A DNA stretch of 40,829 nt from Azospirillum isscasi. Lineage in GTDB: Bacteria; Pseudomonadota; Alphaproteobacteria; Azospirillales; Azospirillaceae. The position numbers were made by a program, and so were the translations under genes. The first letter of the stretch is position 1; every line of letters begins with the position of its first letter. The notes beneath the pieces were generated by a model. The model worked only from the letters and a program-made list of their open reading frames with translations, ran no database searches and had not been told where the DNA came from. Positions 8,152-16,849 of this stretch are shown here, piece after piece. The stretch spans positions 1 through 40,829 of the forward strand of contig NZ_JAUJFI010000036.1 in assembly GCF_030849505.1 (NCBI RefSeq), in the 5' to 3' direction.

Positions 8152-9345
8152 CTACTCCGCCGCCTCGGGTGCGGGCTCGTACGACCGCAGCACGCCCGCC
8201 CCGATCAGCGCTTCGATCTCTTCGGCGTTCAGGAAATCGCGCATGACCGTGCGCGTGTCGGCGCCGAGTTCGGGAGCCGGTTTCCGCCGGCGCGCCCTTT
8301 CGCCACCAAAACGCCATGGCGGGCGGACCAGCGTCTGGCCGTTGCTCTCGGGCTCGAACAAATCCAACCACTGTGTCTGGGGATGGCGGATCGCCTCTTC
8401 CACGGTCAGGACCGGCGCGAAAGGCACGTCGGCGGCATCGAGGATCGCCTCCCATTCCGCGCGGCTGCGCTTCAGGAACTCGGCCTCGACGATGGACTTG
8501 AGCAGCGCATAATGCGCTTCGCGGTCCGGGAAGCGCGCGAATTCCGGGCGTTCCAGCAGATCCGCCCGGCCGATCGCCGCGGCGAAGGTCTGCCAGAACT
8601 TCTCGGACGAGGACAGGTGCAGCGTGATCGAGCCCCCCTCCTTCGTCAGCAGGCAGAAATTCTGCGCCTGGGGATGGCGGCTTGACCGTGTCGGGCTGAT
8701 CCCGTCGTCGCTGTGCTGGGTGATCGCGTCGATGGTCAACGCCGACATCGCTTCCAGAAGCGACGTCTCGACCAGCCGCGCGCCGCGCCCCGCGCCAAGC
8801 CCGCGCCCGACCAGCGCCGCCAGGATGCCCGTCGCCGAGATCACCGCCGTCATCAGATCGGCGACGCAGGTGCCCGACAGCCGCGCGTTTCCTTCGTCGT
8901 TCATGATCGAATAGAAACCGCTCATGCTTTGCCCGATGGAATCGTAGGCCGCCCGATCCCGGCAGGGTCCGCCCTCGCCGAAGCCCGAGACCGTGGAATA
9001 GATCAGGTCGGGGTTGATCGCCTCCAGCGCCTCGCGGCCAAGGCCGATCGCCGCCATCTTGCCGGGGCGCAGATTCTCCATGAACACGTCGAAGTGCGGG
9101 ACCATCCTCTTGACCAGCGCCACACCCTCGGGGCGCTTCAGGTCGATGACCACGCTGCGTTTTCCGGCGTTGTACTGGCAGAAATACTTCGATCCGGTGC
9201 CCACGTTGCGCCGGAAGGCATCGCCCGAAGGCGGCTCGATCTTCACCACGTCTGCCCCCAGGGCGGCGAGCAGCGACGAGGCGTAGGGGCCCGAGATGTA
9301 GGCCGTCACATCCAGAATTCTCAACCCTTTGAGCGGCAGGCTCAT
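8152..9345 (-). CDS. Class III CoA-transferase (CaiB/BaiF family)
   Basis: This 397-residue protein starts MSLPLKGLRILDVTAYISGP. It carries the family features: DVVKIEPPSGDAFR, AGKRSVVIDLKRPEG, FMENLRPGKM, and VADLMTAVIS with D163 as the expected covalent-intermediate aspartate. It lacks the racemase GHDINY motif, so it is probably a true transferase between dicarboxylates such as succinyl-CoA and a free acid. The open frame runs 900 bp further upstream through the mcd gene, but that part is a shadow; the start at 9345 has GGGAG upstream. In this operon it could activate methylsuccinate, mesaconate or itaconate. That is inference. Confidence 0.87.
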   Translation of the reverse strand: MSLPLKGLRILDVTAYISGPYASSLLAALGADVVKIEPPSGDAFRRNVGTGSKYFCQYNAGKRSVVIDLKRPEGVALVKRMVPHFDVFMENLRPGKMAAIGLGREALEAINPDLIYSTVSGFGEGGPCRDRAAYDSIGQSMSGFYSIMNDEGNARLSGTCVADLMTAVISATGILAALVGRGLGAGRGARLVETSLLEAMSALTIDAITQHSDDGISPTRSSRHPQAQNFCLLTKEGGSITLHLSSSEKFWQTFAAAIGRADLLERPEFARFPDREAHYALLKSIVEAEFLKRSRAEWEAILDAADVPFAPVLTVEEAIRHPQTQWLDLFEPESNGQTLVRPPWRFGGERARRRKPAPELGADTRTVMRDFLNAEEIEALIGAGVLRSYEPAPEAAE

Positions 9346-9404
9346 GACGGGTCTCCCTTGTTCGTCGGGCCTTCGTTCATTGGCCCCTTGTTTGTTTGCC
9401 TTGT

Positions 9405-11078
9405 TTATTTGCCGCCGGCCTGTTCCAGCAGGCGGCGCGCGATCACCTGGGCCTGGATCTCGCCCGCGCCCTCGAAGATGTTCAGGATGCGCGCGTCGGC
9501 GAGCAGCCGCGAGATGACGTACTCCTGCGCGAAGCCGTTGCCGCCGTGGATCTGAAGCGCGTTGTCGGCGACTGTCCAGGCCACCCGCGCCGCCAGCAGC
9601 TTGGCCATGCCGGCCTCCAGGTCGCAGCGTTCGCCGCTGTCCTTGCGCCGCGCCGAAAAATAGGTGAGCTGCCGGGCCAGCATGATCTCCGCGGCGGCGA
9701 TGGCCACCTTGCCCGACACGCGCTGGAAGGCGCCCAACGGGCGGCCGAACTGCTTGCGCTCCTGGCTGTAGCGCAGCCCCTGCTCCAGCGCGGCCTGGGC
9801 GACGCCGACCGCGCGGGCGGCGGTCTGGATGCGCGCGCTTTCGAAGGTCTGCATCAGCTGCTTGAACCCCTGCCCGGTCACACCGCCCAGCAGATTCTCT
9901 CCCTTGACCCGGAACCGGTCGAAGGACAGTTCGTATTCCTTCATGCCGCGGTAGCCGATCACCGGGATTTCGCCCCCCTGGATGCCGGGCGACGGGAAAT
10001 CCTCGCCCTCGCGCATCGGCTCCTTTTCGGCCAGCAACATCGACAGGCCGCGATGGTCGCGGCTTTGCGGATCGGTGCGCACCAGAAGCGTCATCAGCGA
10101 GGCCCGCGCGGCGTGGGTGATCCAGGTCTTGTTGCCGGTCACCAGCCAGTCGCCGTCCGCGTCCGGCTCGGCCCGCGTGCGCAGGCTGCCCAGGTCCGAG
10201 CCGGTGTCGGGCTCGGTGAAGACGGCCGTCGGCAGCACCGCGCCCGAAGCCAGGAGCGGCAGCCATTTCGCCTTCTGCTCCTCGGTGCCGCCGCCGATGA
10301 TCAGCTCGGCGGCGATCTCGGCGCGGGTGCCGAGACTGCCCACGCCGATGTAGCCGCGCGACAGCTCCTCCGAGACGACGACCATGGATTCCTTCGACAT
10401 CCCCATGCCGCCATGCTCTTCCGGGATGGTGAGGGCGAAGACCCCCATCCCGGCGAGATCGGACAGGATGTCCGCCGGGATCAGCGCGTCCTTCAGGTGC
10501 CAGTCGTGCGCGAAGGGCACCACCTTGTCCTCGGCGTAGCGGCGGAAGGTTTCGCGGATCAGGTCCAGCTCTTCGGATTGCCGGGTCGCACCGAAACAGG
10601 ACACCGGCCCCGCCACGGCGACGCTGTCATACAGGGCCTGACGGGTTTGCGGGGTCGAGCCGTGCGCCAGGAACCAAGCCGCCTCGTCCGAAGGCTGCCA
10701 GTCCACGCCCAGATCCGGCAGGCGGGCGTATTCGCCCTGCCACATCGGAATGCCGCCACGGACATGATGCAGGCTTTCCCCGAAGGACACGGCGAAGATC
10801 TGCGCCTCGACCGGTCCGGCCTTGCCGTCGGCGACGAGTCCGCCGGCCCACTCCCGCATCTGGCCAAGCGCGGTGACGTAGGTCACGAGCCAGGCCAGCG
10901 CATGGGCCGCGTGCTGGTTCGCATCCAGCCTTTGGCCATCCACACGCCCATCGACCGCGACCACGGCCCTGAGAGCCGCCGTGGCGGCCTCGGCCAGCCG
11001 TTCGAGTTCCGCAACGACGGGAACCGCCCGCGCGACGAGCTGGCTCAGATCGAATTCGGTGGCTTTCAGGTCCGTCAC
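9405..11078 (-). CDS. mcd: (2S)-methylsuccinyl-CoA dehydrogenase
   Basis: At 557 residues this is much longer than a usual acyl-CoA dehydrogenase (about 380). About 170 extra N-terminal residues, including AHALAWLVTYVTALGQM and GGIPMWQGEYARLPDLG, precede the catalytic core. That extension and length are hallmarks of Mcd from the ethylmalonyl-CoA pathway. The core shows FTEPDTGSDLGS, WITHAARA, ERKQFGRPLGAFQ and IFEGAGEIQ, where E536 is the catalytic base. Mcd oxidises methylsuccinyl-CoA to mesaconyl-C1-CoA and passes electrons to ETF, encoded just upstream. The start is GTG at 11078 with AAGGAG 8 nt before it; the longer frame overlaps the SDR gene. No crotonyl-CoA carboxylase/reductase or ethylmalonyl-CoA mutase is nearby, so here it may serve a catabolic route. 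Confidence 0.87.
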   Translation of the reverse strand: MTDLKATEFDLSQLVARAVPVVAELERLAEAATAALRAVVAVDGRVDGQRLDANQHAAHALAWLVTYVTALGQMREWAGGLVADGKAGPVEAQIFAVSFGESLHHVRGGIPMWQGEYARLPDLGVDWQPSDEAAWFLAHGSTPQTRQALYDSVAVAGPVSCFGATRQSEELDLIRETFRRYAEDKVVPFAHDWHLKDALIPADILSDLAGMGVFALTIPEEHGGMGMSKESMVVVSEELSRGYIGVGSLGTRAEIAAELIIGGGTEEQKAKWLPLLASGAVLPTAVFTEPDTGSDLGSLRTRAEPDADGDWLVTGNKTWITHAARASLMTLLVRTDPQSRDHRGLSMLLAEKEPMREGEDFPSPGIQGGEIPVIGYRGMKEYELSFDRFRVKGENLLGGVTGQGFKQLMQTFESARIQTAARAVGVAQAALEQGLRYSQERKQFGRPLGAFQRVSGKVAIAAAEIMLARQLTYFSARRKDSGERCDLEAGMAKLLAARVAWTVADNALQIHGGNGFAQEYVISRLLADARILNIFEGAGEIQAQVIARRLLEQAGGK

Positions 11079-11092
11079 CGCGGCGCTCCTTC

Positions 11093-11998
11093 TCAGATCG
11101 GGTCCCAGGGAAAGATGTCGGCGGAGACGTCCATGCGCGTGAAGCTGCCGCGCAGGGCGGGCAACGCATGGTCCAGCACCGCGTCCTCGGTCCAGCCGTC
11201 CCCCCGATGCACGGACCGCAGCGGGCGTATGTGGTTCATCAGGAAGATCTCGTTGTTGCGCACCGAGAAGACCTGACCGGTCACATCCGCCGCCGCGTCC
11301 GAGATCAGCGCGTTGACCAGGGGCGCGATCTTCTCCGGCTTCATCCGCTTCAGCCGGCTGACCCGCTCCTCCTGCTCGGGCGTGTCGACCTTGATGTTGG
11401 AAATCATCCGGCTCCACGCGAAGGGCGCGATGCAGTTCGAGCGCACGTTCCAGCGCGCCAGATCCAGCGCGATGGATTTCGACAGCGCCACCATCCCCAG
11501 CTTTGCCGCCGAGTAGTTGGCTTGCGCCAGATTGCCGATCAGCCCCGAGGTCGAGGTCATGTGCACGATCGCGCCGGAATTCTGCGCGCGGAACACGTCC
11601 GCCGCCGCCCGGCTCATGTTGAACGATCCGTAGAGGTGGACCTTGATGACCGCATCGAAATCGGCCAGCGTCATCTTGTGAAAGAAGCCGTCGCGCAGGA
11701 TGCCGGCGTTGTTCACCAAGCCGTCGAGCCGGCCGAAGCGGTCCACCGCCGTCTGCACCGACGCGGTGGCCTCCTCGGGATCGGTGACCGAACCGGTGGT
11801 GGCGATCGCCTCGCCCCCGGCGGCGATGATCTCGTCCGCCACCCGCTGCGCCGCGCCGCGGTCGTCGCGCTCGCCCTGCAGGCTCGCACCGATGTCGTTG
11901 ACCACGACCTTGGCGCCCGCCGCCGCCGCACCGAGCGCAAGGGCCCGGCCGATGCCGCCCCCGGCGCCCGTGATCAGAACCACCTTCCCATCGAGCAT
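11093..11998 (-). CDS. SDR-family (3-hydroxyacyl-CoA) dehydrogenase
   Basis: This 301-residue SDR starts MLDGKVVLITGAGGGIGRAL. It shows VVVNDIGAS with an aspartate that favours NAD(H), LVNNAGILRDGFFHKM, MTSTSGLIGN and YSAAKLGMVAL as the catalytic Tyr-x3-Lys. The NNAGILRD pattern and the long C-terminal part resemble the dehydrogenase domain of type-2 multifunctional enzymes in beta-oxidation. It probably oxidises a 3-hydroxyacyl-CoA. The start at 11998 has an AGGAAG ribosome site; the longer frame is not needed. It lies between etfA and mcd in one operon, with 14 bp to the mcd start. Substrate is unproven. Confidence 0.86.
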   Translation of the reverse strand: MLDGKVVLITGAGGGIGRALALGAAAAGAKVVVNDIGASLQGERDDRGAAQRVADEIIAAGGEAIATTGSVTDPEEATASVQTAVDRFGRLDGLVNNAGILRDGFFHKMTLADFDAVIKVHLYGSFNMSRAAADVFRAQNSGAIVHMTSTSGLIGNLAQANYSAAKLGMVALSKSIALDLARWNVRSNCIAPFAWSRMISNIKVDTPEQEERVSRLKRMKPEKIAPLVNALISDAAADVTGQVFSVRNNEIFLMNHIRPLRSVHRGDGWTEDAVLDHALPALRGSFTRMDVSADIFPWDPI

Positions 11999-12071
11999 TT
12001 TGTCTTCCTGATGTCGTGCGCCGGGGGCGCGTCTTCTCTGTGCGCTCAAGGCGCGTCCTGGGGGCGGCGCC

Positions 12072-13001
12072 TTACAGGGCGCCGGTCATCTCGGGCACGG
12101 CCTCGAACAGATCGGCGACGAGGCCGTAGTCGGCGACCTTGAAGATCGGGGCCTCTTCGTCCTTGTTGATGGCGACAATGATCTTGCTGTCCTTCATGCC
12201 GGCCAGATGCTGGATGGCGCCCGAGATCCCCACGGCGACATAGAGGTCCGGCGCAACGTTCTTCCCGGTCTGCCCCACCTGCCAGTCGTTGGGCGCAAAG
12301 CCCGAGTCCACCGCCGCGCGGGACGCACCCACCGCCGCGCCCAGCTTGTCGGCCAGCCCTTCGATCAGCGCGAAATTCTCCTTGGAGCCAAGCGCCCGAC
12401 CGCCCGAGACGACGATCTTCGCCGCCGTCAGTTCCGGGCGTTCGGAGACGGCGATGCGGTCCTCCACCCAGGCCGAACTGGCCGACGCCTTGGCCGCGAC
12501 CGGAACCGGCACCACCTCGGCGCCGCCGCCCGCGCCCGCGGCGGTGAATTTGGCGGTGCGCAGGGTGAAGATCTTCACCGCGTCCGTGCTCTTCACGGTT
12601 TCGACCGCGTTGCCGGCATAGATCGGGCGCGCGAAGGTGTCGGCATCGACCACCTGGATGACGTTGGTCAGAACCATCACGTCCAGCATGCCGGCAAGGC
12701 GCGGCAGGATGTTCTGGGCCGAGGCCGTCGCGGGCGCGGCGACATGGCTGTAGCCCGTGGCGAGAACGGCCAGCAAATCCGCCACCGGCTCGGCCAGTTG
12801 GCGGGCGTAGGCCGGATCGTCGGCGACCAGGACCTTGGACACCCCCTGCAGCGCGGCGGCCTCCGCCGCCGCGGCGGCGACGCCATCGCCGGCGACCAGC
12901 ACATCCACGTCGCCGAGACCGGCCAGGGCCGATAGCGCCCTGGCGGTCGCATCGCGGCCCAGCGCCGCGCCGTTCACGTCGGCAACCAGAAGAACGCCCA
13001 T
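12072..13001 (-). CDS. etfA: Electron transfer flavoprotein alpha subunit
   Basis: This 309-residue FixB/EtfA protein starts [15 protein letters not shown]. It has the C-terminal FAD-binding region [57 protein letters not shown] and [18 protein letters not shown], which is near-canonical. With EtfB it forms the soluble heterodimer that takes electrons from acyl-CoA dehydrogenases. Its start overlaps the etfB stop by one base (TGATG), which indicates translational coupling. The pair sits in the same operon as mcd and probably serves it and the dehydrogenase at 18981. Identification is secure; partner specificity is inferred. Confidence 0.96.
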   Translation of the reverse strand: MGVLLVADVNGAALGRDATARALSALAGLGDVDVLVAGDGVAAAAAEAAALQGVSKVLVADDPAYARQLAEPVADLLAVLATGYSHVAAPATASAQNILPRLAGMLDVMVLTNVIQVVDADTFARPIYAGNAVETVKSTDAVKIFTLRTAKFTAAGAGGGAEVVPVPVAAKASASSAWVEDRIAVSERPELTAAKIVVSGGRALGSKENFALIEGLADKLGAAVGASRAAVDSGFAPNDWQVGQTGKNVAPDLYVAVGISGAIQHLAGMKDSKIIVAINKDEEAPIFKVADYGLVADLFEAVPEMTGAL

Positions 13002-13756
13002 CAGATCACCCCCGCTTCGTCCTTGAGTTTCGTCACCAGCTCGGCCACCGAGCCGACCCGGATGCCGGCCTTGCGCGCCGCGGGCTCGGCAACCCGCAGC
13101 GTCCGCAGCCGCGGCGCGGCATCCACCCCGAGATCCGCCGCGGTCCTGGTCTCAAGCGGCTTCTTCTTTGCCTTCATGATGCTGGGCAACGAGGCGTAGC
13201 GCGGCTCGTTCAGGCGCAGATCGGCGGAAATCACGGCGGGCAGCGCCACCGACAGGATCTGAAGCCCGCCGTCCACCTCGCGCGTGACCCGCACCCGCTC
13301 GCCCTCGATCACCACCTCCGAGGCGAAGGTCGCCTGGGGCCAGCCCAGAAGGCCGGCCAGCATCTGCGCGGTCGCACCCAGGTCGTTGTCGATGGCCTGC
13401 TTGCCCGCGATGACCAGCCCCGGCGCCTCGGCCCGCACCACCGCCGCCAGCACCTTCGCCACGGCCAGGGGTTCGATGTCGCCCTCTCGGCCCGGATCGA
13501 CGAGGATCGCGCGGTCGGCCCCGATGGCCAAGGCCGCGCGCAGCGTCTCCTGGGCCGCCGCCGGGCCGACCGAAACCACGATCACCTCGGTTGCCTGCCC
13601 TTTTTCCTTCAAGCGGACCGCTTCTTCGACGGCAATCTCGTCGAAGGGATTGATCGACATCTTGACGTTCTGCAGATCGACACCCGATCCGTCGGGCTTC
13701 ACGCGGGCCTTCACGTTGTAGTCGATCACCCGTTTCACAGGGACGATGATCTTCAT
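13001..13756 (-). CDS. etfB: Electron transfer flavoprotein beta subunit
   Basis: This 251-residue EtfB starts [20 protein letters not shown]. It has [16 protein letters not shown], the nucleotide-binding stretch [40 protein letters not shown] and the ETF-beta signature ending in [20 protein letters not shown]. It binds AMP and shapes the FAD site with EtfA. It lies upstream of and coupled to etfA. The meh-like gene ends 46 bp upstream and is probably in the same transcript. Confidence 0.96.
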   Translation of the reverse strand: MKIIVPVKRVIDYNVKARVKPDGSGVDLQNVKMSINPFDEIAVEEAVRLKEKGQATEVIVVSVGPAAAQETLRAALAIGADRAILVDPGREGDIEPLAVAKVLAAVVRAEAPGLVIAGKQAIDNDLGATAQMLAGLLGWPQATFASEVVIEGERVRVTREVDGGLQILSVALPAVISADLRLNEPRYASLPSIMKAKKKPLETRTAADLGVDAAPRLRTLRVAEPAARKAGIRVGSVAELVTKLKDEAGVI

Positions 13757-13802
13757 CGGTTGTTTCCTGTTTTCTGATTTTCGGACGCCATGGCCCCTGG
13801 GA

Positions 13803-14636
13803 TCAGGTCGCCTGCGCTTGCATGCAGATTTTTCCGAACTGGCGGCTTGTCACGGTGACGCCACCCCCGGCGTCCGGTTCGGCCACGAAGGACAGCGGGC
13901 GCCCCGCGAAGGCGGGGGCCTGACCGCGGTAGCGGAAGCTGTGCAGGGGGCGGCCGAGCGCCACCGCCGCCCGGGCGGCCAGAAGCGTGGCCTGCAACGG
14001 CCCATGCACCACCAGGGCGGGATAATTCTCTTCGTCCCGGGCATAGGGCAGATCGTAATGAATCCGGTGGCTGTTGAAGGTCAGCGCCGAATAGCGGAAC
14101 AGCAGCCGGCTGTCGGGCAGGATCCGGTCCCCGCCCGCCGCAGGCGCTTCGGCATCGGGAAGACCGGCGGGCGGTGGCGCCGTGGGATCGGCGGAGCGGT
14201 AGACGATGTCCTGCCGCTCGCGGATGGCGGGATGGCCCTCGGCCCAGATCTCATGCGCCACGGTCACGAAGACCAGCGCACCGCTCTTGCCGGCCTTTTC
14301 GCTGACGTCCGCGATGGTCGAGCGGCGCTCGATCTCCTGCCCCACCGCAAGCGGCCGCAGCAGCTCAAGACTGCCGCCCGCCCACATGCGGCGCGGCAGT
14401 GGAACCGGCGGCAGGAAGCCGCCCTTCGGCGGGTGGCCGTCCGGCCCGAGCGCCAGGGTGGGAACGGTCTCGACGCCCACGCACCAGTGGATGCCAAGAG
14501 GCAGCGCGGCGGGATCGACGGCCACGCCCGCATCGCCGAGCGTGGCGGCGAAGCGCGCGACGAGGTCGGAGTCCAGCCGTGCCTTTGCGCCGGTCTCACG
14601 CCCGATATGATCGTGCCATGACGACATCTGGTTCAT
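13803..14636 (-). CDS. meh: Mesaconyl-C4-CoA hydratase-like protein (FAS1-type hotdog dehydratase)
   Basis: This 277-residue protein has two hotdog-type halves. An N-terminal FAS1-like dehydratase domain includes [21 protein letters not shown]-terminal half contains [20 protein letters not shown], a MaoC-like hydratase active site, followed by [13 protein letters not shown]. Its length and layout match Meh of the 3-hydroxypropionate bicycle (about 274 residues), which hydrates mesaconyl-C4-CoA to (S)-citramalyl-CoA. Relatives act in itaconate use. It is the first gene of the operon with etfBA and mcd; the mct-like and lyase genes lie nearby. Two starts are possible: 14636, with a very close AAAGGA, or 14627, better spaced. 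The exact substrate is inferred from family and from finding Mct in the same window. Confidence 0.8.
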   Translation of the reverse strand: MNQMSSWHDHIGRETGAKARLDSDLVARFAATLGDAGVAVDPAALPLGIHWCVGVETVPTLALGPDGHPPKGGFLPPVPLPRRMWAGGSLELLRPLAVGQEIERRSTIADVSEKAGKSGALVFVTVAHEIWAEGHPAIRERQDIVYRSADPTAPPPAGLPDAEAPAAGGDRILPDSRLLFRYSALTFNSHRIHYDLPYARDEENYPALVVHGPLQATLLAARAAVALGRPLHSFRYRGQAPAFAGRPLSFVAEPDAGGGVTVTSRQFGKICMQAQAT

Positions 14637-14787
14637 TTTCCTTTACCCCGCCAACCCGCGGCAAAGTCCTGGCGGCGCGCCCGAAGGCACGTGAGCAGAC
14701 GCTTTGAAACCGGGGTCGTTCGGGTGTCCTCCCGCAGGGTGCTTCCCGCACCTTGTGATCGAAGTCTAGCGGCCCGGCCCCTCGATT

Positions 14788-14830
14788 GACCAATAGGCTG
14801 TGCCGATACCGCGGCCTGCGGTTGCCTATC
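14788..14830 (-). promoter_or_regulatory. LysR-like box (site B) upstream of the meh-etf-mcd operon
   Basis: On the minus strand the site reads GGTATCG-N5-GCCTAT (14793-14810), the same core as sites C and F but with a weaker right arm. A further ATAGGC half-site lies one to two turns away at 14824-14829. T14794 and A14806 keep the T-N11-A spacing. It lies about 160-190 bp before the operon start at 14636 and overlaps the stop of the upstream gene. Function is inferred. Confidence 0.45.
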
Positions 14831-15380
14831 GCCGGTCGTCACGCGTCGCGCACAGCCGCGCACGCATCGCATAGAACGGATCATCGGAATCACGCCGGCC
14901 AAGCTGACCGGCCATGGCGGGTTCATCCCCCGCGGCCCAGGATGTCCGGGTCAGGTCGTAGACCACTTCGCGCGCCGCCACCGCCCAGCGTCCGCCACGC
15001 CGTTCGAAATGGTCGAGATAGCGCCCGATCACCGTGTCGTCGCGGGCCCTGCCGCCGCTGTCCTCGGGGTCGGCCTCGCGCTTCATCGCGATGAAATAGG
15101 TTTCGACGAGGACGCTGTGGGGGGAAAGCCAGTCGAAATGCACATTACCCAGGAAATGCACGGAGCGCCGCGTCTCCGCGTGGCGTGCGCGGACCCAGTC
15201 GATGAAGCCGTCCCGTCCACCGCGGTAGGCGCCGTGCCAGTCCTCGGCATCGGGAAAATAGCAGTCGCGCACCGCCTCCCAGTCGCGGCGGTCGACCGAA
15301 CGCGCGTAGCGCGCCAGTTGCCCGCGGATCTCGGCCTCGGCCAGAAGCCGCGCAACGGCGGCCTGTTCATCCCCGGTCAT
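14826..15380 (-). CDS. SnoaL/NTF2-like protein
   Basis: This 184-residue protein has an NTF2-like fold pattern: EIRGQLARYARSVDRRDWEAVRDCYFPDA near the start, then DGFIDWVRARH, SVHFLGNVHFDW and a C-terminal RYLDHFERRGGRWAVAAREV. Members are small cone-shaped enzymes or ligand-binding proteins, including dehydratases, isomerases and dioxygenase beta subunits. The function here is unknown. The start at 15380 has GGGAGG 7 nt upstream; the longer frame runs into the terminator at 15401-15432. The gene lies alone between that terminator and site B, so its promoter must be very compact or it relies on read-through. Confidence 0.8.
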   Translation of the reverse strand: MTGDEQAAVARLLAEAEIRGQLARYARSVDRRDWEAVRDCYFPDAEDWHGAYRGGRDGFIDWVRARHAETRRSVHFLGNVHFDWLSPHSVLVETYFIAMKREADPEDSGGRARDDTVIGRYLDHFERRGGRWAVAAREVVYDLTRTSWAAGDEPAMAGQLGRRDSDDPFYAMRARLCATRDDRR

Positions 15381-15400
15381 GCCCCCTCCCTTTCGGTATG

Positions 15401-15432
15401 AAAAAAGAAAAGGCGCATCCGAAGATGCGCCT
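15401..15432 (-). terminator. Strong Rho-independent terminator of the lyase-to-CoA-ligase operon
   Basis: On the minus strand a perfect 9-bp stem AGGCGCATC/GATGCGCCT is closed by a TTCG tetraloop and followed by TTTCTTTTTT. It lies 18 bp after the stop of the CoA-ligase-like gene. It ends the minus-strand operon that starts at 23170. Confidence 0.9.
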
Positions 15433-15450
15433 GTCACAGTTCAGGGGACC

Positions 15451-16845
15451 TCATTGACGCCCGGGGGCCTTCAGACCGAAGCGCGCCACATGGGCCAGTG
15501 CCCTCACCCCTCTCGCGGGATCGGTGTAGCAGGGCACGCCCGCGGCGAGCAGAGCCTGCCGCGGACGGCCCGAGCCTCCCGTCCAGACGACGGCGAAGGG
15601 CTTTTCGGTGGCGCGGAACCCTTGCAGAATCCCTTCGACGATGGCCTCCGACCCGCGGTCGGCGTTGCCCAGGACGACAAGGATCATGTCGGTTTCCCGG
15701 CTGGCGACCAGCCGGTCCATCGCGCGGGCCATCAGCGTCGGGTCGGTCAGCAGCGCCCCGGTCAGATCCAGCGGATTCAGCGACGACCCGAAGGCCGGCA
15801 ACAGATCCGCCAGCCGCTCCCGCGCCTCGTCCGACCAGCGGTTCACATCCAGCCCGTCGCGCGTCGCGGCGTCCGCCGCGAGGGAGGACGCCCCGCCCGA
15901 CGAGGTGACGATCGACAGCCGCCGTCCCCCGGCGCGCCGTCCGGTGCGGAAGGCCAGCGCGGCGTCGGTCATCTCCTCCATCCGCTCCATGCGGATCGCG
16001 CCGCCCTCGGCAAGAACGGCGTCGAACCGCGCCGCGTCGCCGGGGTCCGAGGCCGTGTGCGCTCCGACCGACCGGCGGCCCGCCTCGGTGTCGCCGGCCT
16101 TCAGCAGCAGGAGCGGCTTGCCCGCCTGCCGTGCCGCCGTCACCGCCTGGCGCAGCGGAGCCTCCTCGACGAAATCCTCCATGTAACCGAGCAGAACCTC
16201 GACATCGTCGAAGGCGGCCAGGGCGGTGAGGATCTCGGCAACGGAAATGTCGGACTGGTTGCCGGTGTTGGCGTAATAGCGTGCGCCCAACCCCTGCCCC
16301 AGCAGGGCCGAATACATGAAGGTGCCGACCGCGCCCGACTGGCTGACGATCGCCACCGGATCGCTGCGCAGGTTATCCTCCTCGTCGAAGGCCGAGGAAA
16401 AGGTCGCCATGGCGCGGGCCGGGATGGCGAAGCTGCCCAGGCAGTTCGGCCCCAGAAGACGGATGCCCGTGCGCTTCGCGGCCTCGGCCAGCGCCTCCTG
16501 CAACGCGATGCCAGCACCCCCCGCCATCTCGGAAAAGCCCGAGGCGAAGATGATCGCCGCCCTCACCCCCGCCTTGCCGCAATCCTCCACCGCCTGCACG
16601 ACGGCGCCGGCCGGAACGACGACGATCGCCAGATCCGCCGGTTCGGGCAGATCCTCGATCCGGGGCCACGCCCTGATGCCCTGAACCTCGTCACGCTTGG
16701 GGTTCACCGGATAAAGCGCACCCTGATAGCCATGCCGGATCAGGAAATCGAGCGGCCGGCCCGAAAGCTTCACCGTGTCGTTCGAAGCCCCGACGATGGC
16801 GATCGAGCGCGGGCGGAACAGCGTCTCGGCGATGGAGCGCGTCAC
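15451..16845 (-). CDS. NDP-forming acyl-CoA synthetase alpha-type protein lacking the ATP-grasp part
   Basis: This 464-residue protein has a CoA-binding Rossmann domain (SIAIVGASNDTVKLSGRPL to about residue 130, with RLLGPNCLGSF) and two succinyl-CoA-ligase-like flavodoxin domains (VAIVSQSGAVGTFM; RLSIVTSSGGASSLAADA). GRRSVGAHTAS supplies the histidine expected to be phosphorylated. Full enzymes of this type have about 700 residues or a partner beta subunit with an ATP-grasp domain. Neither is visible here. It may need a beta subunit from elsewhere, or be a CoA-transferring protein with another role. It starts 4 bp after the crotonase stop and is the last gene before a strong terminator. Confidence 0.85.
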   Translation of the reverse strand: MTRSIAETLFRPRSIAIVGASNDTVKLSGRPLDFLIRHGYQGALYPVNPKRDEVQGIRAWPRIEDLPEPADLAIVVVPAGAVVQAVEDCGKAGVRAAIIFASGFSEMAGGAGIALQEALAEAAKRTGIRLLGPNCLGSFAIPARAMATFSSAFDEEDNLRSDPVAIVSQSGAVGTFMYSALLGQGLGARYYANTGNQSDISVAEILTALAAFDDVEVLLGYMEDFVEEAPLRQAVTAARQAGKPLLLLKAGDTEAGRRSVGAHTASDPGDAARFDAVLAEGGAIRMERMEEMTDAALAFRTGRRAGGRRLSIVTSSGGASSLAADAATRDGLDVNRWSDEARERLADLLPAFGSSLNPLDLTGALLTDPTLMARAMDRLVASRETDMILVVLGNADRGSEAIVEGILQGFRATEKPFAVVWTGGSGRPRQALLAAGVPCYTDPARGVRALAHVARFGLKAPGRQ

Positions 16846-16849
16846 CGGA

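Noticed and set aside
9405-11078. A full ethylmalonyl-CoA pathway locus around mcd
   Set aside because: No crotonyl-CoA carboxylase/reductase, ethylmalonyl-CoA mutase or double-domain mesaconyl-C1-CoA hydratase is present in the window.
9396-11276. 626-codon plus-strand open frame
   Set aside because: It is the antisense shadow of mcd, with no recognisable domain or ribosome site.
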